A stretch of DNA of 64,000 nucleotides from JAOXRU01 sp965247735 (GTDB lineage Bacteria; Bacteroidota; Bacteroidia; Flavobacteriales; Flavobacteriaceae). Below the pieces are notes generated by a model. That model ran no database searches. It had not been told where the DNA came from and saw nothing but the letters and a program-made list of their open reading frames with translations. The translations under genes were made by a program, and so were the position numbers. The DNA is taken from assembly GCA_965247735.1 (NCBI GenBank), contig CBDFHN010000002.1, positions 4,092,001 through 4,156,000 of the forward strand, read 5' to 3'. This document shows, piece by piece, positions 34,463-41,805 of the stretch (position 1 is the stretch's first letter; the number at the start of each line of letters is the position of its first letter).

Positions 34463-35002
34463 ATGAAGTTAAAAACGGTAGATATTTGGAATGAACACTA
34501 TACTGAAATCTTCTTTTTTGTATTAAAAAGAGTAAAAAACACCGATTCTACTCATGATATAATACAAAATACATTTTTAAAAATTCATAATAACCTTAAG
34601 ACTGTAAAACAGACTTCTAAAGTGAAATCTTGGGTTTTTCAGATCGCTAGAAATGAAATTATAAATTTTTACAATAGCAGTACTAAAGTTAAAGATTCGT
34701 CTAATGTAACGTCTGATTGGCTAACAGAAGGACAGTACAATAGTTTATGTTGTTTTGATAAGTTTGTAAATGAATTACCAGACAAATACCGGACTGTTAT
34801 TATCCTTGTTTATTTTGAAGGAAAAAAGCTTTTAGAAGTCACTAAAGAGCTTGAGTTAAGTTTGGCTAATGTAAAAGCTAGAGTCAGAAGAGGGAAAGAA
34901 ATGCTAAAAGAAAATTTTCGGAAATGTTGTAAATACAATGTTGATGAAAATGGAAAACTTGTTGGAGAATCTAATTGTGTACGTTGTAATCAAATGGAAT
35001 AA
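34463..35002 (+). CDS. sigZ: SigZ-type ECF RNA polymerase sigma factor
   Basis: 179 residues. Region 2: IWNEHYTEIFFFVLKRVKNTDSTHDIIQNTFLKIHNNL..KVKSWVFQIARNEIINFY; region 4: LPDKYRTVIILVYFEGKKLLEVTKELELSLANVKARVRRGKEMLKENF. The C-terminal extension CCKYNVDENGKLVGESNCVRC is the mark of the SigZ group, and its cysteine pairs (CC and CxxC) could bind metal or sense redox. No anti-sigma gene is adjacent. The cysteine-rich gene lies just upstream, suggesting that metal or thiol status is the common theme. Confidence 0.85.
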   Translation: MKLKTVDIWNEHYTEIFFFVLKRVKNTDSTHDIIQNTFLKIHNNLKTVKQTSKVKSWVFQIARNEIINFYNSSTKVKDSSNVTSDWLTEGQYNSLCCFDKFVNELPDKYRTVIILVYFEGKKLLEVTKELELSLANVKARVRRGKEMLKENFRKCCKYNVDENGKLVGESNCVRCNQME

Positions 35003-35184
35003 AGTGTTCTTTAACTAGATACTATGACTTTATAGTCAAAAAGCTTGTTATAAATGCTAAGGCGTAATCATTAAGAAATAATAAACGAAAGTTATTTTGT
35101 GCTATAGATAAGTTAGATATTCAAATAATGATGACATCTATTTTTTTATACTAATTTCTTAAATCTTGTAGTAGAGACTAATAA

Positions 35185-35290
35185 AAATATATCATAGCTA
35201 TATTTTTAATGCGTATTATCAGGGTATTTTTTATATTTGGAATAACTACAGTAGAAATAAACATAAATACCTAAAAGGAGAACCAAAAAA
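35185..35290 (+). repeat. Module B (promoter-bearing repeat) before the AraC gene
   Basis: ATATCATAGCTATATTTTTA, CGTATTATCAGGGTATTTTT, TATATTTGGAATAACTACAG, TAGAAATAAACATAAAT in order. The -7 box TATATTTG is at 35232-35239, 121 nt before the AraC start. The 180 nt before it carry no gene. Confidence 0.7.
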
Positions 35291-35359
35291 GTAGTTGAAG
35301 ATATGGAGGCTGAGCTTTATGGAATAAGTAAGGATAATTCTCACAAAAAGAGTAATTAA

Positions 35360-36502
35360 ATGGATAGATATATCTTTATAAACGGTGTTATTTTAATTAC
35401 TGCTTTTTTAATGCTACTCTTTGCTTTTTTTCTTCAAACTGTTGATGCCAAAAACAAACTTTCCAATAAGCTTTTTTCAAGTTTTCTTATTCTTTCGGTT
35501 TTGGACATAAGTAGTTTTTTTACAAATATTGATATTGGACTGAGTTTTGAGGTTTTTAGAATGACGATTAGTTTGTTGATTCTACCTCTGTTTTATTTGT
35601 ATGTCAAAGCTGTCTGTTATTCAGATTTTCGCTTAAAAAAGAAATATATAATACTGAGTATTCCATTTTTAATTGCAAATATTGTACTAATTCAAAGATT
35701 TTATTTAGCCAGTACAATTGACATCTTGCACATTTATAAGTATTTCAAACAAATGTTTGAAATACGCTTTTTTTACATGCTAAGAGAATTGCAATATGTC
35801 TTTTATATGTTAATTATTTTTAGGACTTTAAAAAAATACAAGGCCATCTACTCAGAGAATCATACTAATTTGAATAATTCTTCCTATAAATGGCTGTTTC
35901 AGATGATGGTATTTTTTCTAGTTGCCCATTGCTTTGTTGTCCTTAGATTTTTACTTGAATATACCAACTATACTTCATTATTAAACTGGTTAACTATTAT
36001 TATTGGAATTTTCGCACTCATTATAAGCTGCTGGTTTGTATTAAAAGCATTGAAAAACCCAGCGCTTTTTAAAGGTGTTGATACTAATATGATAGCATCA
36101 TATAAAGAGCTTAAAAATAAATCTTCCGCTTCTGTTAAAGCATCATTTGATGCCCATAAGTTAGTTGAAATGGCTTCACAAATGGATCTTGTTAAAAGTT
36201 ACGTTTTAGAGAACGAACTTTATCTTGAGCCCTCATTAACAATACAAGAGTTATCAGAACATGTTAGTATTCCTGTTCGTGAGCTATCTCAATTAATTAA
36301 TCGGTATTCAAATCAGCACTTTTTTGATTTTATAAACGAATTCAGAATTGAAAAAGCTAAGCAACTTATGAAAGATCCGTCTAATAAGAAGCTTACTATT
36401 TTAGAAATTCTCTATCAAGTAGGATTTAATTCGAAATCATCATTTAATACTGCTTTTAAAAAATTCACAAATCAAACACCTACAGAATTCAGAGTTAACT
36501 GA
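35360..36502 (+). CDS. AraC family regulator with N-terminal membrane domain
   Basis: 380 residues. The first ~235 hold seven hydrophobic helices (a 7TM-type sensor, beginning MDRYIFINGVILITAFLMLLFAFF). A C-terminal AraC-type double HTH (about 275-378) reads LTIQELSEHVSIPVRELSQLINRYSNQHFFDFINEFRIEKAKQLM and LTILEILYQVGFNSKSSFNTAFKKFTNQTPTEFR, where the F-N-x-K-S-S-F-N motif is diagnostic. This layout is common in Flavobacteriia. An 18-codon ORF (35303-35359) ends exactly at its ATG. A strong terminator follows. Nothing identifies its target. Confidence 0.9.
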   Translation: MDRYIFINGVILITAFLMLLFAFFLQTVDAKNKLSNKLFSSFLILSVLDISSFFTNIDIGLSFEVFRMTISLLILPLFYLYVKAVCYSDFRLKKKYIILSIPFLIANIVLIQRFYLASTIDILHIYKYFKQMFEIRFFYMLRELQYVFYMLIIFRTLKKYKAIYSENHTNLNNSSYKWLFQMMVFFLVAHCFVVLRFLLEYTNYTSLLNWLTIIIGIFALIISCWFVLKALKNPALFKGVDTNMIASYKELKNKSSASVKASFDAHKLVEMASQMDLVKSYVLENELYLEPSLTIQELSEHVSIPVRELSQLINRYSNQHFFDFINEFRIEKAKQLMKDPSNKKLTILEILYQVGFNSKSSFNTAFKKFTNQTPTEFRVN

Positions 36503-36541
36503 TTATAATAAGTTTTGTAAAAAGTAAAACGGCACCAATAT

Positions 36542-36586
36542 AAAGTCGAACGCATTTAATAACACAAATGCGTTCGACTTTTTTTA
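36542..36586 (+). terminator. Strong terminator after the AraC gene
   Basis: AAAGTCGAACGCATTT and AAATGCGTTCGACTTT form a 16-bp perfect stem, followed by TTTTTTA. Confidence 0.92.
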
Positions 36587-36657
36587 TTCGGTCGATTGCT
36601 ATACTATCCAGATGTATTTTTGATTCAAATTATTAGTAATAATTAAAGTTTTAAATC

Positions 36658-37755
36658 ATGAAAATTACATTTTTACCTATTTTATTTCTATTGCCATTTT
36701 TGTGTTTGGCACAATTAGAAGAAAATGAAAAAGACACTAATACGGAGTTAGTGTTTCACAAAGCAGCATCTGATAGTATTAATGATGAAATTCATGAAGG
36801 AAAATATATCTTAATAAATGGCATTGAGCATTGGATTACTATAAAGGGGAATCGTTCAAAACCTATCATATTGTTTATTCATGGTGGACCAGGAAGTGTT
36901 ATGAGTCCTTATCAAGATAATATTTATAAGGAATGGGAAAAAGATTTTATTTTAGTTAATTGGGATCAAAGGGGAGCTGGAAGAACTTTTGGACGAAATG
37001 CTCCAAATGAAGTAGATGAGAGTTACTGGATAGAAAACAAACTTACATTAGATCTAATGGTGTCGGATGGAATAGAATTAACGAGATACCTAACAAAATA
37101 CCTTAATAAGCAGAAGTTAATTCTTATCGGAACATCTTGGGGATCAATATTAGGGGCTAAAATGGCTCTAACTCAGCCAGAACTTTATCATGCATATTTG
37201 GGAAATTCCCAATTTGTTGGTTTTACTGAAAATCTCAATTATGCTTACGATAAAGTAATAAGCCTAGCAGAGGCTTCGGGCGATACCACAACAGTAAAAA
37301 AACTTAAACAAATAGGAGAACCTCCTTACAATAGCGCAAGAAGTTTTGGGAAAATGCAGAGAATGGTTAAGAAATATGAACAGATGAATGTTATACTCGC
37401 TCCTGCTAGTTGGCAAAAAATTGCTCCAGAGTATGATAATAAAATTGATAAAATAAATAGATACAATGGAGATGATTATTCCTTTTTATATTTTGCTGGA
37501 CATGAAAAGATGGGAATAAGTTCAATGGTGAAAGATGTTAATTTCAAAAAGGATGGATTTGAATTTAAGATTCCAGTATTTTTAATACAAGGCGAAAAAG
37601 ACATATCAACAGCGGCTGAAATTAGCAAGGCTTATTTTGATAAAATATCAGCTCCAGATAAAGCATATTATCTTATACCAGAAGCAGGACATGGTCAAAA
37701 TGAATCAGTGGTTAATAAAGAATATGAAATCTTAAAAGAACGATTAAAATATTAA
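36658..37755 (+). CDS. S33-type alpha/beta hydrolase (proline iminopeptidase-like), exported
   Basis: 365 residues with a signal peptide (ending LCLAQ near residue 19). Landmarks of peptidase family S33: HGGPGSVMSPY (oxyanion HGGPG, about 75-85), NWDQRGAGRTFG, the nucleophile elbow IGTSWGSILG (G-x-S-W-G-S), the acid in FLIQGEKDISTA and the histidine in PEAGHGQNE. It could release N-terminal proline or act as an esterase; an insertion between strands 6 and 7 differs from the classic enzyme. A MarR gene follows about 170 nt on. Confidence 0.88.
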   Translation: MKITFLPILFLLPFLCLAQLEENEKDTNTELVFHKAASDSINDEIHEGKYILINGIEHWITIKGNRSKPIILFIHGGPGSVMSPYQDNIYKEWEKDFILVNWDQRGAGRTFGRNAPNEVDESYWIENKLTLDLMVSDGIELTRYLTKYLNKQKLILIGTSWGSILGAKMALTQPELYHAYLGNSQFVGFTENLNYAYDKVISLAEASGDTTTVKKLKQIGEPPYNSARSFGKMQRMVKKYEQMNVILAPASWQKIAPEYDNKIDKINRYNGDDYSFLYFAGHEKMGISSMVKDVNFKKDGFEFKIPVFLIQGEKDISTAAEISKAYFDKISAPDKAYYLIPEAGHGQNESVVNKEYEILKERLKY

Positions 37756-37863
37756 CTTTTTAATGTGCCAACTGACTGTAATAATCAAGTATTCTCAGCT
37801 TTGTAATCCCCTAGCTGAAATCAAATTTAGTATTATTGATATGTTAGGGTGTTATAAAATATT

Positions 37864-37903
37864 ATATAGTTGAATATATAGTCAACTATATATTGTATGT
37901 TTG
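37864..37903 (+). promoter_or_regulatory. Operator and promoter of the second MarR gene
   Basis: Perfect 10-bp arms ATATAGTTGA (37864-37873) and TCAACTATAT (37882-37891), 8-nt spacer. The -7 box TATGTTTG follows at 37896-37903, 18 nt before the start codon. A MarR dimer could cover the whole site and block the promoter, so autorepression is likely. Confidence 0.75.
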
Positions 37904-37922
37904 CATACCAAAACTAGATTAA

Positions 37923-38408
37923 ATGGATGCTGATTTTATTAAAACACTTGGGTATAAAGCATTGGATAGTCGTTTTAAACGTATTAGTGATAGAATGGCT
38001 CATGATGTTAGAAAATTGTATAAGGAGTTAAATATTGATGTAGAGCCTAATTGGTATCTGATGTTTATGCTATTGCAAGAACATAAAGAATTGTCTATTG
38101 CAGAAATTGCAGAAAAATTAGGGTATGCACATCCAACTGTAGTTGTGATGTTAAAAAAAATGACTGCAAAAGAATATATCATAGCCAAGACTGATAAAAC
38201 GGATAAAAGAAAACAGTTGATTAGCCTTACTAATAAATCTATAGCAATATTACCAGAATTACAAAATTTATGGGAATGTTGCGAAAGAGCAATTTTGCAG
38301 ATTTTGAATCATGATACTAGTATTCTAACACATATAGATGGAATTGATACAGCACTAAAGACGAATTCATTTCACAATAGATTTAAAAACGAGTATTATA
38401 AAAAATAA
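37923..38408 (+). CDS. MarR family transcriptional regulator
   Basis: 161 residues. Winged HTH: LSIAEIAEKLGYAHPTVVVMLKKMTAKEYIIAKTDKTDKRKQLISLTNKS (about 58-107), with the D-K-R-K wing and the L-T-x-K strand. The start IKTLGYKALDSRFKRISDRMAHDVRKLYKE provides the dimerisation helix. The strong palindrome at 37864-37891 is probably its own operator. The likely target is the secreted protein gene at 38675 or the S33 hydrolase upstream. Confidence 0.88.
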   Translation: MDADFIKTLGYKALDSRFKRISDRMAHDVRKLYKELNIDVEPNWYLMFMLLQEHKELSIAEIAEKLGYAHPTVVVMLKKMTAKEYIIAKTDKTDKRKQLISLTNKSIAILPELQNLWECCERAILQILNHDTSILTHIDGIDTALKTNSFHNRFKNEYYKK

Positions 38409-38420
38409 AGCATTCATATC

Positions 38421-38684
38421 TAAAGGTTTTCAATACCTAAGGAGCTGACTAAAAAGGATGTATTATTCGATTAATTTAAAGAACAAAGACACATGAAACG
38501 AGCATGCTAAAAAACTTATCACCCAAGGAAATGATTAATAGCGAACAGCATGTGACCGTTAAAAACAATAAATATAAACACATGAAACACCCATTAACAA
38601 AGGTTTCTACACGCAAGGAGATGACTAATAAAGATGTACCATGTGACCGGTTTAATAAAAATAGATATAGACACATGAAAAAGA
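38421..38684 (+). repeat. Triplicated leader, three diverged ~90-bp units
   Basis: Three units (about 38421-38500, 38508-38590 and 38597-38684) share, in order, AAAGGTTT, AAGGA(G/A)ATGA(C/T)TAA, GATGTA, GTGACCG, AATAAAnATA and the ending GACACATGAAA, each with its own ATG (38493, 38582, 38675; spacing 89 and 93). The last ATG is the real start of the next gene. The units create an artificial 57-codon upstream extension. Confidence 0.8.
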
Positions 38685-39436
38685 CAGTATTTTTTCTATT
38701 AGCATTACTAAGTATAAACGCAAGCGCTACTGAAACTAAATTAATTATAAGAGCAAAAGCTAAAGATGCAAAGTTTATTGGTAGCTCACTAGGTGGGGCT
38801 TATGTAATTGTTAGAAATACGGTAAATCAATTGATTCTGGCTGAAGGAAAAACAGAAGGTAGTACAGGAAATACCAATTTAATAATGAATGTTCCGAGAG
38901 AAAGAGGCAATGCAATCGCAGATGATGCTACGGCAAAGTTTTTAGCAATACTAGATATTGATGAACCTACATTTATAAGTATAGAAGTGCATTCTCCTTT
39001 TACAAATAAACAGGCACAGGTAAAAGCAAGTACACAATTGTGGCTTATTCCTGGAAAGGATATTTTAGGTGATGGAATTATAGTTGAGATTCCAGGTTTT
39101 ATTATAGATATTTTAAAACCTAGAACGCATCATTATATTGCGTTGAATACTATTAAAAACAAGCCTTTTAAAATACAAGCTAATATGGTTATGATGTGTG
39201 GTTGTACTATTAATAAAGGGGGAACTTGGAATTCTGATGATATTGAAGTAAAAGGGATTCTTAAAAGAGATGGAAACTTTTTTAAAGAAATAGTAATGAC
39301 ACTAAGTTCCACAAATTTATTTGAAGGGGAGACCTTAATTGGTAGCTCAGGAAAATTTGAATTGGTGGTTTATGCCTATCATCCTATAAGTGGAAATACA
39401 GGTGTGGATAAGGTAAATTATGTGATTTATGAGTAA
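38675..39436 (+). CDS. Secreted hypothetical protein, ~254 aa
   Basis: The start at 38675 gives a signal peptide (MKKTVFFLLALLSINASA) cut near residue 19; the longer frame from 38504 is made by the triplicated leader. The mature part is beta-rich, with glycine-bounded strands, no enzyme motif, and one paired-cysteine segment MMCGCTINKGGTWNSDD around 183-199. No family was recognised. Its leader contains two further start codons in tandem copies of the same sequence. A YciI gene follows after 30 nt. Confidence 0.75.
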   Translation: MKKTVFFLLALLSINASATETKLIIRAKAKDAKFIGSSLGGAYVIVRNTVNQLILAEGKTEGSTGNTNLIMNVPRERGNAIADDATAKFLAILDIDEPTFISIEVHSPFTNKQAQVKASTQLWLIPGKDILGDGIIVEIPGFIIDILKPRTHHYIALNTIKNKPFKIQANMVMMCGCTINKGGTWNSDDIEVKGILKRDGNFFKEIVMTLSSTNLFEGETLIGSSGKFELVVYAYHPISGNTGVDKVNYVIYE

Positions 39437-39466
39437 TCAATGGGTTTTAATGATTAATACCAAGCA

Positions 39467-39754
39467 ATGTATATTATAAACATAACATACAACGTATCTT
39501 TAGAAATTATAGACAAACATTTAGAGAGTCATATTGTGTATTTGAATACACAATATGAGCTTGGTAATTTTCATGCTTCGGGGAAAAAGGTTCCAAGAAC
39601 TGGTGGAATTATATTGTCTAAATTATCAGATAAGAAAGAGCTAGAAGAGGTAATAAGTCGAGATCCTTTTAAAATTAATGATTTGGCAAGTTATGAACTT
39701 ACTGAGTTTGTTGTAAGCAAAACCTGTGAGCAACTTCGTTTTTTAAAGGAGTAA
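39467..39754 (+). CDS. YciI family protein
   Basis: 95 residues, the usual length. YciI signatures: ITYNVSLEIIDKHLESHIVYLNTQYELGNFHASG (helix with H-x-x-x-L...G) and GIILSKLSDKKELEEVISRDPFKINDLASYELTEF (the D-P-F motif). This ferredoxin-like fold family is small and cytosolic; some members are enzymes acting on small aromatic compounds. Probably cotranscribed with the secreted protein gene. Confidence 0.85.
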   Translation: MYIINITYNVSLEIIDKHLESHIVYLNTQYELGNFHASGKKVPRTGGIILSKLSDKKELEEVISRDPFKINDLASYELTEFVVSKTCEQLRFLKE

Positions 39755-39791
39755 TAAAGTCTATTTTTGAATAGTCAGCTATTGTAACGAA

Positions 39792-40373
39792 CTATTTATT
39801 CTTCTCTACCAATGGCCTAAAAAGCAAAAAAAGCAACATATCATTATCTTTAAACTCTTTTCTGATTTTTTTATATGCAATTCTAATCTGAGACTCAACA
39901 GTTTTTATTGATATAGATAAGCGTTCTGCAATTTCTCTGTTTTTTAACCCTTCAACTTTACTAAGCATAATAATTTCATTACAACGATCTGGTAATGCAG
40001 CTACAATACTTTTAATTTTTATAATTTTTTTTGTGAGTAATGTATTATCCTCTATAATTTGACTTCGCAAAGCTTCGTATTTTAGCTTTTCTAAAAAGGC
40101 ATCTTTTTGCTTGTCTTTGCGAAACTTGTTCATGGCAGCATTGTAAACAGATTTGTATAAATATGCTTTTAAAGACGTTTCTATTTCTAATTTTTCACGT
40201 TTATCCCAAAGCGCTATAAACACTGACTGAACAATGTCTTCAGCATCAATCATACAATGTGTAAACTGTACAGCATAAGAACAAAGTGGTTTGTAATGGA
40301 GGTCGAAAAGCTCTTTTAAAGATTGGTTATCATTTTGTTGTATACGTCTCCATAATGTATTTTCATGTATCAT
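39792..40373 (-). CDS. FecI-like ECF RNA polymerase sigma factor
   Basis: 193 residues. Region 2 LKELFDLHYKPLCSYAVQFTHCMIDAEDIVQSVFIALWDKREK and region 4 LPDRCNEIIMLSKVEGLKNREIAERLSISIKTVESQIRIAYKKIRKEF are clear. It is read on the minus strand, 131 nt from the start of FecR and divergent from it, the standard arrangement for Bacteroidota SusC/D-linked ECF systems. It should direct transcription of the fecR-susCD-GH18 cluster once the anti-sigma signal is relieved. Confidence 0.93.
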   Translation of the reverse strand: MIHENTLWRRIQQNDNQSLKELFDLHYKPLCSYAVQFTHCMIDAEDIVQSVFIALWDKREKLEIETSLKAYLYKSVYNAAMNKFRKDKQKDAFLEKLKYEALRSQIIEDNTLLTKKIIKIKSIVAALPDRCNEIIMLSKVEGLKNREIAERLSISIKTVESQIRIAYKKIRKEFKDNDMLLFLLFRPLVEKNK

Positions 40374-40504
40374 TTGGTTGGGTCGTCTTCAATTCCAAAT
40401 GTAGTTATCTTTAAATTAAAAAAAAAAACTCTTTTTCTTTTAAGGGTAAAACTCTTTTTTTACATCACCCTTAAACAAACACTTATAAAGTTATTTTAAA
40501 GACC

Positions 40505-41644
40505 GTGAAAAAACTGATAGTTAACTACTTAAATGACGATATCTCAAAGGAAGAACTTGCTGAATTGAGAAACTGGCTTAAAAAGCCAAAAAACCAAGCG
40601 TATTTTAAAGTAATGATAAAAACCAATCATAGGTTAAATACTGCCTATAGCCCTATTGATTCAGAAAAAGCCTATCAAAAAGTTCTAAAAGCAAGCACTA
40701 AAAAGAAAAATACAGGACAAAAACTATATAGAGAACTATTTAAATATGCTGCCGCAGTAGTATTAATCGGGTCATTATTTGGATTGTATTCGGTATTAAA
40801 AACAGAAACAGATCCAAATTCAATTTTTAAGGAAGCTTCTCAAGTAACTTTAGAATTAGAAGATGGAAGTTTACATGTATTGGACGAAAAAGGAGAACTT
40901 GTATTAACTAAAAAGCAAGGAAAAAGCACAGTAACACAAGAGCATAACACTATTACTTATAAAAATAATGATGAGCAAGAGGAAGAGTTAAAATACAATC
41001 AACTTTCGGTGCCTTATGGAAAACAGTTTCAGGTAGTTTTATCAGATGGTACTATGGTACATCTTAATGCGGGTACAACCTTAAAATATCCAGTACGTTT
41101 TATTAAAGGGCAAAAGCGACACGTTTTTTTAGAAGGTGAAGCTTATTTTGATGTTAGCGAGGATAAGACACATCCGTTTATTGTAAATGCAAATGCATTA
41201 AATGTAACGGTTTTAGGTACAGCATTTAATGTAACTTCCTATCCAGATGATAATGCCACAGCTATTGTTTTGGTAGAGGGGTCGGTGGATTTATCTGCTA
41301 ATAAAGATAAAACTAAACAGGGTGTGTCTAAAATATTGGTTCCAGGAGATAAAGGGTCTTTTGATAGAAATACGCATAGTATTGCAGTAAGCAAAGTAAA
41401 TACTACTATATATACCTCTTGGATGCAAGGGCGTTTGGTGTTTAGAGATTTAACTTTTAATGAAATTCTAAGAAGACTAGAGCGCAATTATAATGTTAAG
41501 ATCGAAAATAGAAATACTGCCTTAGGTAAAGAAGTATTTAATGCCAGTTTTAATAAAATAAAGATAGATAGTGTGCTCAGTTATTTTAATGAAGTCCATA
41601 AAATTAATTTTACCATTACAGAAGATAAAATAAGCATAGACTAA
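40505..41644 (+). CDS. FecR family anti-sigma factor
   Basis: 379 residues, GTG start (a second in-frame start was not seen nearby). Cytoplasmic anti-sigma part (1-75, MKKLIVNYLNDDISKEELAELRNWLKKPKN), one membrane helix (about 80-97, KYAAAVVLIGSLFGLYSVL), a FecR domain (about 175-275: LSVPYGKQFQVVLSDGTMVHLNAGTTLKYPVRF...GEAYFDV), and a C-terminal DUF4974-type domain (about 300-379) including MQGRLVFRDLTFNEILRRLERNYNVKIE. This is the standard FecR for TonB-linked polysaccharide sensing, with the SusC STN domain as partner. Confidence 0.93.
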   Translation: MKKLIVNYLNDDISKEELAELRNWLKKPKNQAYFKVMIKTNHRLNTAYSPIDSEKAYQKVLKASTKKKNTGQKLYRELFKYAAAVVLIGSLFGLYSVLKTETDPNSIFKEASQVTLELEDGSLHVLDEKGELVLTKKQGKSTVTQEHNTITYKNNDEQEEELKYNQLSVPYGKQFQVVLSDGTMVHLNAGTTLKYPVRFIKGQKRHVFLEGEAYFDVSEDKTHPFIVNANALNVTVLGTAFNVTSYPDDNATAIVLVEGSVDLSANKDKTKQGVSKILVPGDKGSFDRNTHSIAVSKVNTTIYTSWMQGRLVFRDLTFNEILRRLERNYNVKIENRNTALGKEVFNASFNKIKIDSVLSYFNEVHKINFTITEDKISID

Positions 41645-41721
41645 CAACAAAAAACTAACTTAAACTAGAGAACTACATGAAATGAAAACGCTGTAAAGCA
41701 AGCGATTATTACAAAAAAAAA

Positions 41722-41747
41722 CCGAAAAATGCACTAACATTTTCCGG
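41722..41747 (+). promoter_or_regulatory. Hairpin in the susC leader
   Basis: CCGAAAAATG (41722-41731) and CATTTTCCGG (41738-41747) pair with one mismatch, 6-nt loop. It sits between fecR and susC and could be a processing or attenuation signal that lets susC differ in level from fecR. No T tract, so not a clear terminator. Confidence 0.45.
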
Positions 41748-41805
41748 CTGTTGTCCTGATCGACAAAAATTAATTTGCGAATCAAAACTTAAAACATTTA
41801 AATAT

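Noticed and set aside
38504..38674. 57-codon N-terminal extension of the secreted protein
   Set aside because: It comes from the triplicated leader. The signal peptide starts at 38675, and extension residues are repeated non-coding units.
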